Shown: piece by piece, positions 33,019 through 42,704 of the stretch
Numbering within the stretch: the stretch's first letter is position 1
How the letters are laid out: the number at the start of each line of letters is the position of its first letter
Assembly: GCF_002754245.1 (NCBI RefSeq)
Contig: NZ_PEEX01000001.1
Coordinates: forward strand, 1,406,001 to 1,470,000
DNA length: 64,000 bases
Direction: 5' to 3'
Origin: Chryseobacterium sp. 52
GTDB taxonomy: Bacteria; Bacteroidota; Bacteroidia; Flavobacteriales; Weeksellaceae
Translations under genes and position numbers: made by a program
Notes under the pieces: generated by a model
The model's input: the letters and a program-made list of their open reading frames with translations, nothing else
What the model was told of the DNA's origin: nothing
Databases searched by the model: none

Positions 33019-33841
33019 GTGAAGTTATTTTTTATTGTACCACCTAAATGAAGACCACTTCCAACAGGTTTGTCAGAAATAACCCCTTGATTACCTTGTC
33101 CTGGTTGTCCTTTAATAAATCTTGTTCCTGATTCCCAACCTAAATCATTAGTAATTGTAAATTGAACAATTGCTGTATTCCCTGATTTATATATTACTTC
33201 AGCTGTTATAGGGAAAGAACCAAGCATCTGGATTCCTATATTTGCATTAGAAAGAGTAGAATAAAAAGCGTTGACATTATAATTAAAATATCCATTAACT
33301 TCTGGTGAACCAACTGTAAATGTGCCATTAGCCAACTTTGCTTTAACAGTAGGAAAGATACTAGGTTCTCCTTTTGGAAAATTCTTAACAGCGTTCGTAG
33401 CGGGATTATAGATATTATTTCCATTTACAATGTTTGACGCATTGGTAAAATTAATAACATTATAATAATGCCTTGGTGTAAGTTCAAAAAGCCAAATATT
33501 AAATAAATCTCTCCAATTCATAGTATTTGCATTGAAATTTACCAAAGGTGTAACTGCCTCTATTCTTATTTTATCAATCGCCTATAATGATTGGGGGGAG
33601 GTTTATTTGTATTACTACCAGAACCACCATCCTGATTACCACCTGGAACAGTTCCTGAACCTGAACTTGAACCTCCTGGATTTCCTGAAGGGATACAATG
33701 TGTGTCATCTACAAATATAATCTGTGGCGCATCAACGCCAGTTAATGCACATTGATTAGGATGGGTATGTTGGTCATCACTCGTACAGGGTACCACTTCA
33801 TAAGTTACCACTATACATCCAATCTCAGGGTATTTTACCAA
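32994..33841 (-). pseudogene. Orphan cassette 1: truncated linker plus alternative C-terminal domain, frame-broken
   Basis: The first part (33841-33566) repeats the linker of the main gene: IGCIVVTYEVVPCTSDDQHT, then a Gly/Ser/Pro-rich stretch ending PPPN, at about 90 percent DNA identity by eye. It ends in a stop, but the next frame continues at once with AIDKIRIEAVTPLVNFNAN and an unrelated C-terminal domain to 32994. A frameshift lies between about 33570 and 33600. There is no signal peptide and no start, so this is a displaced toxin tip carrying its own recombination homology. Confidence 0.7.
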
Positions 33842-33950
33842 GTTTTAAGGCGTAATTATAGTGTAATAGTGATGAGTTCCTTAAAATAAGTAAAATAATT
33901 GGCTTTACCTGTCTGCGATAGAACCAATCATTTATAAATTACATTAATTA

Positions 33951-34382
33951 TTACTTTTTCGTTTGTTTTTCAAATATTTGAATACGGTATCCTGTGGCAG
34001 AAGGATAATATAATTCTAGTTTTTTATTTACAAGCTTAATATGATGCTGTCCACCTATTCCAGGACATTCAGTTGCTTCTAATCTAAAAGTCTTGTCTAG
34101 TTTCATATATTTGGGCATATAAAACTTTCCTTCTGTATAATTATCTTTTATCTTTTCCCAACCACCAGTACATAAATTTCCAGTAGAGGTAAATGTTCCA
34201 TTTTTCTTGAGTGATATAGTCATTTCACTTTCAACTTTTTCTGAGGTTAATGACGAACGGTTAGCATAAATATCGTCACTGTTAATTACACTTGAAAGCT
34301 TCCAAGTTCCTTCCATTGATTTTTGTAAAGTCGAACAATTATGCAAAAACAAAAATAGAAATATAGTTATTATTATTTTCAT
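33951..34382 (-). CDS. Lipocalin-like lipoprotein, candidate immunity protein
   Basis: The 143-residue lipoprotein (lipobox LHNC) has a lipocalin-like pattern: EGTWKLSSVINSD near the start, EMTISLKKNGTFTSTG and a single pair of Cys (LCTGGW, ECPGIGG). Its ATG overlaps the stop of the preceding membrane-protein gene (ATGA), so the pair is translationally coupled. It lies downstream of the main toxin-like gene. Function is inferred only. Confidence 0.7.
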   Translation of the reverse strand: MKIIITIFLFLFLHNCSTLQKSMEGTWKLSSVINSDDIYANRSSLTSEKVESEMTISLKKNGTFTSTGNLCTGGWEKIKDNYTEGKFYMPKYMKLDKTFRLEATECPGIGGQHHIKLVNKKLELYYPSATGYRIQIFEKQTKK

Positions 34383-34798
34383 TTAATTATTTTTTTAAAT
34401 ATATACCAATTCAAGACTCCTAGAATTACAACGATTAATATACAAAAGAAGTTTATTGGAGTGTTGAAAAATATTATAGAAACATTATAGATTAATAATA
34501 AATATAAAATTTGTAATGATAGTTTATTGCCAAATCTTTTAATTATAAAAAACAAAATATTATATAATAATAAATAAACACTTAATCCAATAATTAGCAT
34601 TTCATATAAAAAGAAATATAAAATATATAATTTTAAAGTTGAATCCGAAAAATTTAATGGATTAATTAAAATCAAACTATCATATTGTTTGTTTGTTGAG
34701 TTAAAAATAACACCAAAAAATATTTGAAGTAAGTTTTTAGCAAAAATAAAAAAAAAGGTTGCTAATATTAATTTGGGAAAGTTTTTTACAAATTTCAT
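34379..34798 (-). CDS. Small membrane protein, possible immunity protein for the main gene
   Basis: The 139-residue protein has about four hydrophobic segments (residues 10-30, 52-82, 92-112, 117-135). It is unusually rich in Phe, Ile, Asn and Leu. It begins 10 bases after the stop of the large lipoprotein gene. Membrane immunity proteins usually protect against pore-forming or periplasmic toxins, so this position would fit, but no family is recognised. Confidence 0.65.
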   Translation of the reverse strand: MKFVKNFPKLILATFFFIFAKNLLQIFFGVIFNSTNKQYDSLILINPLNFSDSTLKLYILYFFLYEMLIIGLSVYLLLYNILFFIIKRFGNKLSLQILYLLLIYNVSIIFFNTPINFFCILIVVILGVLNWYIFKKIIK

Positions 34799-34808
34799 AA
34801 TACAAAGA

Positions 34809-36783
34809 TTAGTTACATCCTAAACTTGACAATGGAGCTTTGTTTTTTAAATAATTTCTAACCTTTGCATACGCAGGTCTGTATGTTTTAGCTTCTAGTT
34901 TATTTGCTAAGCCACCATTTTGAGGAGAGTTAATATATTTTTCTAGTTTGGTTTGCATATCTTTCCATAATTCATCTGCTTTTAAAAAAGCAAAACTTTC
35001 AGCTAAAAAAGTAAGAGTAAAGTTACCCAGTGATTTTGTAAATCTATCAACCCCTCTAGTATAAAGGTACATAAAACCATTATTATCTACAAAATAACCA
35101 AACAATCTATTTCCACTAACTGGATGTATTCCATCTAATATAAGAGGTGCTTGAATCGTGGTGAAAACCCAGGCTTGAGAATTATATCCAGAACATATTA
35201 CTGTACCATTATCACCTGGTATTTCAATATGTATTAATGCGCCTAATGGATTATCTGAAAACCATAAAGCAGTATCATTTACCCCATAAGAGCTGTTAAC
35301 AAGAGGTGTAAATGTTTCTGCAAATTGATTTATATTTCTTCTAAAGAAATCGAAGAATTCTGCTGGAGTATATTTTTGATTTGTTCCAGGTTTATAAGGC
35401 ATGTTAGTAATTCTCACAGGAAATAAATCCATGTTTATTCCTGGACCTGAGGCATAGTCTAAATTTTGAATAGTAAAATCATCTTGATACCAGTGTGTAT
35501 TATTATTTATATTTTTAAGCTTATCTTTAATAGATTGTGGTACGGGATGGTTAGCTACACTTTTCCAATCATCTAATTCGCTACAAGGAATATTTAATAA
35601 AAGATTAGGGTTTTGAGCAATGGCATCATTTAATGTATTAACTCTATTAAAAAAGTTTTGGTAGTCTTGCGTGTCACTTTCTAACAAAGCAATTAAGGCC
35701 CAGTGCGCAAATTTGAAGTTGCTTAATGCTAAGTCAGGATTCGTATTATTTTGAGCTTTATACCAATTTGCGGTTAAGGCCAACTTATCTGTCAAATTAT
35801 CATCAGCATTGCCATGTGTTTTAAAATAATCCTTAATTGTTTGTAAAATGGGAGTATATGAGGCTAACATACTTGTTTTTGGAGGTATACCAAGTAGATA
35901 TGCCTGAACCTGGAGATTAATTTGTCTGTCAGCTTCACAGTTAGTATCGCCTTCTGCACAAATATTGTACATGTCACTGAATGAATCAAATATAAATGTA
36001 TTATAAGGATTGGGGGGAGGGTTATTTGTATTACTGCCAGAACCGCCACCCTGATTACCGCCTGGAACAGTTCCTGAGCCTGAACTTGAACTTCCTGGAT
36101 TTCCAGATGGAATACAATGCGTATCATCTACGGACATTAATATAATCTGTGGCGCATCAACGCCAGTTAATGCACATTGATTTGGATGGGTATGTTGGTC
36201 ATCACTCGTACAAGGTACCACTTCATAAGTTACCACTATACATCCAATATTTTCAGAATAGGTATATCCGTTTCCTTTGTTATTAGAGTTAATATTGATA
36301 TCATTAATTTTATAAACACTTATTTTATTTTTAATATCTTCAGGTTTTGTGGCATTTTGAAAAGCTTGTAATTCCTGTTTTGAAAGGTGATATTGCATTA
36401 GGAATCCTGAATAGCTGCCGTCATCATTTTTTCTCACTACAAGGTTTTCGGTATCCTGTGATGGATATATTCTTTTTACCTGAAATGTATAAGTCGTACT
36501 CCCGTTTTTTTTCAATTACTCCGGCGTAATCCGTCATAATCACAGCTCCACCTAAAATCGGATCATTATTCTTAGAGGTAGGGTTACTTCCGAAAACATG
36601 GGTTTGTATTTCAGAAAGCTTAGACCATAGCTTTTCATCCTTTTTTATCTCTTTATCATTGATGACATAATTTTTTGAAATAAAATCTTTTTGAGATTCA
36701 TGTTCTGCATATAGACTTTCCTGCCGGCATCCAAAGAATGAGAATGCTGAAATGATCAGCATAAGAAAATTAAGTTTTTTCAT
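34809..36783 (-). pseudogene. Large lipoprotein with variable C-terminal domain, frame-broken at A8
   Basis: Two frames make one gene. The first (36783-36424) has a lipoprotein signal (IISAFSFFGC) and ends shortly after a frame change. The second (to 34809) continues KKNGSTTYTFQVKRIYPSQD. The break is at a run of eight A on the coding strand (36505-36512); seven A would give one frame of about 657 residues. The order is lipobox, conserved domain, IGCIVVTYEVVPCTSDDQHT, Gly/Ser/Pro linker ending PPPNPY, then about 400 residues of unknown type ending SSLGCN. Activity of the last domain is unknown. It may be phase-variable or a real pseudogene. Confidence 0.75.
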
Positions 36784-36953
36784 ATTTGTGTGATTTTTTA
36801 AAACTCATAAATACGAAAAAAAAAAATTAAAAGACAGTCTATTAATTTAAAGTAATGTATGTGTTCTTTTATAATAAAATTAACGTGTTAAAATCGTTAA
36901 ACACATTCCAGTTTATAAAACTTTTCACGAAATTTGAAGTAAAATTTAGAATT

Positions 36954-38459
36954 ATGTCACAATCGCTTACAAGCAGAACACCGAAACCAAAATATGACGT
37001 TGTACTGATAGGCGGCGGAATCATGAGCGCCACTTTAGCAACGCTGCTTCACGAATTTGATCCCAATCTGGAAATTGCCATATTTGAAAGGCTCGGAAGG
37101 TTTGCTAAGGAAAGTACTGCAGCCTGGAATAATGCAGGAACAGGACATTCCGCTTTTTGTGAACTTAACTATACCCATGAAAATCCTGATGGAACTGTTG
37201 ATATCTCCAAAGCAGAAAGTATTGCAGAACAGTTTGAGATGTCGAAGCAGTTTTGGGCTTACCTGGTAACCAAAGGCTATGTTCAGGATCCCAAAGATTT
37301 CATCAATTCATGCCCGCATATGAGCCTTGTATTCGGAGACAAAGAGGCTGAATATCTTAGGAAGCGTCATGAAACAATGGCGGGATCTGTTCTTTTTTCC
37401 GGGATGGAATATTCTACAGATCATGAACAGCTTAGAGAATGGATTCCTTTGGTCATGAGCAAAAGAAATCAATCTGAAGTGATGGCTGCTACCAAAATGG
37501 ATATGGGTACAGACGTTAACTTCGGAACTTTAACCAGAAAAATGGGCAGACACCTGTTGGAAGATTCCAATGTTGAAGTATTTTTATACCATGAAGTTAA
37601 AGACGTTGATCCCCGGGAAGATGGAAAATGGGAAATGAAAGTAAAAGACAGGATTCACAATCATAAACAGGAAGTTGTTGCTGATTTCGTATTTATCGGT
37701 GCTGGAGGGTACGCCCTTCCGTTGCTGGACAGTTCAGACATTAAAGAAAGCGAAGGTTATGGAGGCTTTCCCGTTTCCGGACAGTGGTTGGTCAGTCATA
37801 ATCAGGAACTGGTAGAAAAACATCATGCCAAAGTTTATACTCAGGCTACGGTAGATGCTCCGCCAATGTCTGTTCCTCACTTAGATCTTAGAATTATTGA
37901 TGGTAAAAAAGCACTTCTTTTCGGACCTTTCGCCGGATTTTCTACTAAATTCCTGAAAGAAGGAAGCTACCTTGATCTTCCTGAAAGTGTTAATACGAAA
38001 AACCTGAGATCATTATTCGGAGCCTGGTGGCATAATATCCCTCTCACTAAATACCTTATTCAGCAGGTTGCTATGACCAAATCCCAGAGAATGCAGCACC
38101 TGAGAGAATTTATCAAAGATGCCAATGAAGAAGACTGGGAACTGAAAGTAGCAGGACAGAGAGTACAGATCATCAAGAAAGACGAAAAAGATGGTGGAAA
38201 ACTGGAATTCGGAACCGAAGTGGTTGTGAATAAAAGCGGAACTATTGCTTCATTGCTTGGCGCTTCTCCCGGAGCTTCCACAGCAGTTTATGCAATGCTG
38301 AATGTTCTCGAAAAATGCTTCCCTGAGAAGTTACAGGGCGAATGGAAAGACAAACTGCTTGAAATAGTTCCTTCTTACGGCCAAAAATTAGCTCACAATC
38401 CCGAGCTTACCCATCAGGTAAGAAATTATACAAAAGAAAAATTAGAATTAGAATATTAA
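36954..38459 (+). CDS. mqo: Malate:quinone oxidoreductase
   Basis: The 501-residue FAD enzyme has the Mqo N-terminal VVLIGGGIMSATLATLLHEF and the conserved WNNAGTGHSAFCELNYTHEN, plus the GASPGASTAVYAML motif near the C-terminus. It oxidises malate to oxaloacetate and passes electrons to the membrane quinone pool, as part of the citric acid cycle. The frame is open from 36855, but the ATG at 36954 starts the conserved part. It is followed by a 15-bp inverted repeat (38469-38524). Confidence 0.95.
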   Translation: MSQSLTSRTPKPKYDVVLIGGGIMSATLATLLHEFDPNLEIAIFERLGRFAKESTAAWNNAGTGHSAFCELNYTHENPDGTVDISKAESIAEQFEMSKQFWAYLVTKGYVQDPKDFINSCPHMSLVFGDKEAEYLRKRHETMAGSVLFSGMEYSTDHEQLREWIPLVMSKRNQSEVMAATKMDMGTDVNFGTLTRKMGRHLLEDSNVEVFLYHEVKDVDPREDGKWEMKVKDRIHNHKQEVVADFVFIGAGGYALPLLDSSDIKESEGYGGFPVSGQWLVSHNQELVEKHHAKVYTQATVDAPPMSVPHLDLRIIDGKKALLFGPFAGFSTKFLKEGSYLDLPESVNTKNLRSLFGAWWHNIPLTKYLIQQVAMTKSQRMQHLREFIKDANEEDWELKVAGQRVQIIKKDEKDGGKLEFGTEVVVNKSGTIASLLGASPGASTAVYAMLNVLEKCFPEKLQGEWKDKLLEIVPSYGQKLAHNPELTHQVRNYTKEKLELEY

Positions 38460-38468
38460 CATAAGCAG

Positions 38469-38524
38469 TAGGCAATGAGTAATCAGTAATACATCTGGCC
38501 AATTTTTACATTACTCATTGCCTA
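38469..38524. repeat. Long inverted repeat after mqo
   Basis: TAGGCAATGAGTAAT (38469-38483) is an exact reverse complement of 38510-38524, with a 26-base loop. It may act as a weak terminator or be a dispersed palindromic element; a similar but degenerate sequence is seen near 43645. Confidence 0.65.
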
Positions 38525-38543
38525 TTATTTATTATTTAGAAAA

Positions 38544-38945
38544 GTGGAAGAAGTAATTGTAAAACCGGTCATCGTAAAAGAGCTCCTGGAGTCTCTTCAG
38601 ACCAAAATAGAAGAAGAGAAGCAGGTCATTGTGCATTGTTGTTTTCCGGCATCCCCATTTTTGGGAAACCTGATCAGGATTTGGAACTCCACTTATCTTC
38701 TTGACAACCAGTCTGACCATAAAAGCAAGCTGATTCATGCTGAGAATATTACAATATATCCAAACTGGACGCCCGTACCGTTTATGCAGGATTTTTGGTT
38801 TACCCTTATATTTTCGGGACTTCCCAGAGATTGTAAAAGCTTTGATCTGAAAGAAGTGATTCCGGAAGAAGGCGGATTTTTTGTGGAATCTATCAAAAGA
38901 AATTCTCTGGATGTTTATCGGGTAAAAATTTCAGAATCATATTAA
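38544..38945 (+). CDS. Uncharacterised protein
   Basis: The 133-residue protein begins MEEVIVKPVIVKELLE and has a VIVHCCFPASPFLGNLIRIW strand region followed by TYLLDNQSDHKSKLIHAENI and two Trp-rich strands. No motif is recognised. It is 3 bases upstream of the aadS-like gene, so it is in the same transcript. I leave the function open. Confidence 0.75.
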   Translation: MEEVIVKPVIVKELLESLQTKIEEEKQVIVHCCFPASPFLGNLIRIWNSTYLLDNQSDHKSKLIHAENITIYPNWTPVPFMQDFWFTLIFSGLPRDCKSFDLKEVIPEEGGFFVESIKRNSLDVYRVKISESY

Positions 38946-38948
38946 CTG

Positions 38949-39815
38949 ATGAAAGCTAGAGAAAATAAACTGGAACAGATCATTAGCTGGGCAGAGCGTA
39001 ATTCTGACATCCGTGCTGTATTGCTCACCAGTTCACTGGTCAATCCTTATGCACCTGTAGATGATTTGAGCGATATTGATATAGAACTCGTGTTTGAAAA
39101 TAGACAGGAATATGAAGCCAATAAAGAATGGATTTGTCTTTTTGGAGATCCGGTTTCAATGATAGAAGAGAATGACCTTTTTTTTGAGGGAAAACATGCC
39201 ATGAAAATGGTATTGTATACCGATCATGTGAAAGTTGATTTTAAGCTTTATCAGAAATCAGAATTTTTAAAAGAAGTTAGAGAAGAAACTCTCCCTGATG
39301 ATTGGGATGTAGGGTATAAAGTTTTGGTTGATAAAGATCATTTAACTGAAGAATTAAAACCGCCAACCTATCAGTCCGTTATGATCCATCAGCCGACAGA
39401 ACAGAAATTCGGGCAATTGATCAACGACTTCTGGTGGGATGCCACATATGTTGCAAAATGCCTTAAGCGTGGTGATTTGTTTTATGCTAAATTCATGTCC
39501 GAAGATGTCATCAGAACAGACTATCTGGTTCCTCTGATCGAATGGTATATTGCCAGCTTTCATGACTGGAAAAATATCACTACCAATAAACATGGCCGCC
39601 TTTTCAAAAAATACCTGTCTGCAGAACTTTGGACCCGGGTAGAAGCGACTTTCTAAGGAAGCAATATGGATGACAACTGGCGTGCTTTGTACGCAGCAGC
39701 AGATCTGGTGCATGAGTTTGGAACAGCTCTGGCAGATAAACTCAATTTTGAATATCCTCAAAAGCATGAAAAACAGGTCAGAAAATATCTGGATGAGGTA
39801 AGATCGATGCCTTGA
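38949..39815 (+). pseudogene. Aminoglycoside 6-adenylyltransferase-like gene with in-frame stop
   Basis: The first 235 residues match AadS/ANT(6)-type nucleotidyltransferases, with a nucleotidyltransferase core (LLTSSLVNP; DDLSDIDIELVF, with Asp metal ligands) and LINDFWWDATYVAKCLKRGD. A TAA at 39654-39656 then ends the frame. Without it the same frame reads on (GSNMDDNWRALYAAADLVHE, ending in RSMP) to 39815, giving 288 codons, the usual family length. This is a single nonsense change, not a frameshift. Loss of the C-terminal 52 residues may abolish activity. Members modify streptomycin. Confidence 0.8.
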
Positions 39816-39817
39816 TG

Positions 39818-41401
39818 TTAAGCAAATTCATTCTGCCTGATCAGGTTTTCAATGCAGTATTCCGCAATTGCTGTGATGGTCACAAATGGATTCACACCAA
39901 TGGTTCCCGGAATTAAAGAACCATCCAGAACATAAAGATGGTCATGATTTTTTAATTTTCCATAGTCATCAGTAGCCTTACCCAATACACAGCCTCCCAA
40001 CGGATGATAACAGACATCTGCTCCGAAACCGTTGTTGAATAAGAAATGGCTTCTCGTTCCGCCATTCGCCCGGTTCATTTTTTTGATAAAATAATCTGCA
40101 TTTTCCCTCATTTTCGCAGTATTGCTTTGATCCCAGTCTAAACTGAGTTTTTTAGTATCAGCATCATAAGAAACTTTTCCCTTTTTGTCTACCCGGTTAA
40201 TCAGCAGATATAATGCTGTAGCCACATCCATCCCCATAGGAAGCGGTGCAATCTCTGTGAAAAAAGGATGCTCCTTATCCTCCCAATTATCAATACCACC
40301 TACCGGGATGGTTGATTGTTTGGAGCCCGTTCCTCCCGAAAGGGGTTTTACCCAGTTTCTGCCGGTCATAAAATTACCATTGTTCCCCCAGTTTTTCCCG
40401 ATTTGTTCATGAACAGGAAAGTTATTGACTGCATGAGAATGTAATAAAAGCTTTAAAGTTCCCATTGTCCCTGCAGCCAGAATCAGCTTTTTACAGTTAA
40501 ATACTTTATCAGAAATTACAGCTCCTGAAGTATCGGTCTGGTGAACATTCAATGTATAGGTCTTATCATCATTAAGCTTGATATCTTCAACACAATGAAG
40601 GTCAAGGATCTCTAGATTTCCGGTTTCCAACGCCTTTTTGAGATAGGTTTTATCCAAACTGTTCTTTCCATGGTTGTTTCCATAGATTACTTCTATGTTA
40701 AGAGCAGAGCGGGGAACTTCATTTCTGTATTCCTTCTCCATATATTGAAAATCGTAGACATTCGGAACCCTGATCGTTTTAAAGCCTGCTTTATGAGCTT
40801 CCTCTTCACCCACTCTTGTAAATTTGTAATACGGACAGTCTTTTAAAAACTGTTCATCGATCACGTTTATCTTCAGTTCTTTGTGGACTAATGGAAAATA
40901 ATCCCTGTAGAACTTTTCAGCATCCAGATCTGGGAAAACTTCTTTAAAATAGCTTTCCTTGGGAGTCACAGCCATTCCGCCATTCACCAGAGAGCCACCG
41001 CCAACGCCTCTTCCCATCCAGATTTTGATATTCTCAAAATCCATCCTGTCCAGCGTTCCGGTAAAAGGAGTTAAAGAAAAAATATTCATAAACGGTGCAA
41101 TGGTCTTCTTCTTCAGCCATGCTGCACTTTTTCCAGGTTTCAGCATACTGGAAAATGGAATTCCTGATTTTTCCCAGTTAAGACCCATTTCAAGCATAAT
41201 GACCTTCTTTCCCGCTTCACAAAGACGCAGGGCAGAAACCGCACCTCCGTATCCGCTTCCAATAATCAGGATGGGAGCATCTATGATTTCTTTTCCTTGC
41301 TTATCGGTTTCGGGTTGTGCAGCCTGAAACAGATTCGAGTTAAGAAAATAAAAACCTGATACCGCAAGAATACCCGTTTTAATGAATTTTTTTCTGTCCA
41401 T
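39818..41401 (-). CDS. GMC-type oxidoreductase (cholesterol oxidase-like)
   Basis: The 527-residue protein has a twin-arginine-like N-terminus (MDRKKFIKTGILAVSGFYF) and the FAD-binding ILIIGSGYGGAVSALRLCEAG (residues 45-65). MGRGVGGGSLVNGGM, LAAGTMGTLKLLLHS, CYHPLGGC and VNPFVTITAIAEYC are typical of the GMC group, and the last segments form the active-site side. The substrate may be an alcohol or sterol; it cannot be told from sequence. It is convergent with the aadS-like gene, 2 bases away. Confidence 0.87.
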   Translation of the reverse strand: MDRKKFIKTGILAVSGFYFLNSNLFQAAQPETDKQGKEIIDAPILIIGSGYGGAVSALRLCEAGKKVIMLEMGLNWEKSGIPFSSMLKPGKSAAWLKKKTIAPFMNIFSLTPFTGTLDRMDFENIKIWMGRGVGGGSLVNGGMAVTPKESYFKEVFPDLDAEKFYRDYFPLVHKELKINVIDEQFLKDCPYYKFTRVGEEEAHKAGFKTIRVPNVYDFQYMEKEYRNEVPRSALNIEVIYGNNHGKNSLDKTYLKKALETGNLEILDLHCVEDIKLNDDKTYTLNVHQTDTSGAVISDKVFNCKKLILAAGTMGTLKLLLHSHAVNNFPVHEQIGKNWGNNGNFMTGRNWVKPLSGGTGSKQSTIPVGGIDNWEDKEHPFFTEIAPLPMGMDVATALYLLINRVDKKGKVSYDADTKKLSLDWDQSNTAKMRENADYFIKKMNRANGGTRSHFLFNNGFGADVCYHPLGGCVLGKATDDYGKLKNHDHLYVLDGSLIPGTIGVNPFVTITAIAEYCIENLIRQNEFA

Positions 41402-41535
41402 GTGCTCGAGTGGTCAAAAAATGTGCTAAAGAAAATGGAACACAAATTATTTAAAATAGATTGTGCTTTTTTATTACAATTTTAACTTTTCATGCCATGA
41501 AAAATTCATAGTTTTACTCATAATTTGAAGCATTC

Positions 41536-42153
41536 ATGAAAAAATACTTAATCATACTCCTGTTATTCCCTCTGTTTATTTTTGCCCAGAAAATGGTTTC
41601 AAAAGAGATCGTGGAGATCAGAAAATTTCAGGAAGAACTTAATACAGAATATCTTAATCCGAAGGAAACGCCTTTACGCGGGGATAATTTTACCCATTTT
41701 AAAGAACATCCATTCTTTCCGGTTGATTTAAAATACAGAGTTACAGCAAAATTCATTAAAACTAAAAATCCACAGCCTTTCGACCTTCCTACTTCATCCG
41801 GGAAGACCAAATCTTATCAGGAATATGGAAAAGCCACATTTGAATTAGACGGAAAACCATATACGCTGACTTTATATCAGAGTCTTGACCTGATCAAACA
41901 GAAGAAATATAAAGACTATCTTTTTCTTCCTTTCCGGGATGGGACCAATGAAAAGGAAACCTATGGCGGCGGAAAATATATGGATCTGAAAATTCCAAAA
42001 GGAAATACGATTGTTCTGGATTTCAACCAGTCATATCAGCCTTACTGTGCCTACAATGCTTATGACTACAACTGTCCGATAGTTCCTGAAGAAAATAAAC
42101 TTCCGATAGAAATCAAGGCAGGGGTGATGTATCAGGATATTTATCATCATTAA
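41536..42153 (+). CDS. DUF1684 exported protein
   Basis: The 205-residue protein has a signal peptide (LIILLLFPLFIFAQ) and matches DUF1684: EIRKFQEELNTEYLNPKETP, DNFTHFKEHPFFPVD, YQEYGKATFELDGK, LFLPFRDGTNEKETYGGGKY and YCAYNAYDYNCPIVPEENKL. The fold is a beta-barrel of unknown function. It is followed after 4 bases by the GNAT gene. Confidence 0.9.
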   Translation: MKKYLIILLLFPLFIFAQKMVSKEIVEIRKFQEELNTEYLNPKETPLRGDNFTHFKEHPFFPVDLKYRVTAKFIKTKNPQPFDLPTSSGKTKSYQEYGKATFELDGKPYTLTLYQSLDLIKQKKYKDYLFLPFRDGTNEKETYGGGKYMDLKIPKGNTIVLDFNQSYQPYCAYNAYDYNCPIVPEENKLPIEIKAGVMYQDIYHH

Positions 42154-42157
42154 TTAT

Positions 42158-42631
42158 ATGATCAGCTTAGCATTTTTTAAACAGGAAGATTTCTCCGGAG
42201 TTAACTATATTTTGGATGAAGAGCAGCAGAAATATACTTCAGGTGCAGAGAAAGCTTTACAGAGAATTAAAGATAGAAATGATTCTCAAGGATTTGCGGT
42301 TACTGTTTTTAAAGATGAAGAACCTGCCGGATTTTTTGTGCTGGATTTCGGAGAAGATAAATTTGAGCTTACAGAAAATGAGCATTCTGTTCTGTTGAGG
42401 TCCTTATCTGTAAATCCTGAATTACAGGGAAGAGGAATAGGAAAAGCAGCGATGCAGAAAGCAGATGATTTCGTCAGAGAACAATTTCCGGACTGTGATG
42501 AAATTGTTCTTGCGGTCAATCAGAAAAATCTTTCAGCCTATCATATTTACTTAAAGACAGAATATGTATATGAAGGAAAAACCATCATAGGAAGAAGTGG
42601 TCCGCAATATGTGATGTCTAAAAAACTTTAA
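42158..42631 (+). CDS. GNAT-family N-acetyltransferase
   Basis: The 157-residue protein shows the GNAT core: FFVLDF, then LRSLSVNPELQGRGIGKAAM (motif A, acetyl-CoA binding, Q/RxxGxG/A) at about residues 84-103, then VLAVNQKNLSAYHIYLKTEY. It acetylates an unknown amine, most probably an amino acid or small molecule. It follows the DUF1684 gene by 4 bases. Confidence 0.87.
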   Translation: MISLAFFKQEDFSGVNYILDEEQQKYTSGAEKALQRIKDRNDSQGFAVTVFKDEEPAGFFVLDFGEDKFELTENEHSVLLRSLSVNPELQGRGIGKAAMQKADDFVREQFPDCDEIVLAVNQKNLSAYHIYLKTEYVYEGKTIIGRSGPQYVMSKKL

Positions 42632-42675
42632 GAAAAATTTAAATTTAAAAACTCTATCCTGCTGAATTGTTTCCA

Positions 42676-42683
42676 TAACTTTG
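42676..42683 (+). promoter_or_regulatory. -7 box of the SDR gene
   Basis: TAACTTTG matches TAnnTTTG, 22 bases before the ATG at 42705. No good TTG is seen at the expected distance. Confidence 0.45.
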
Positions 42684-42704
42684 AGTAACATCAAATAATA
42701 AAAT

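Noticed and set aside
30000..37000. Prophage or integrative element
   Set aside because: No integrase, structural or portal genes and no attachment repeats were seen; the AT-rich accessory block is better explained by toxin-immunity exchange.
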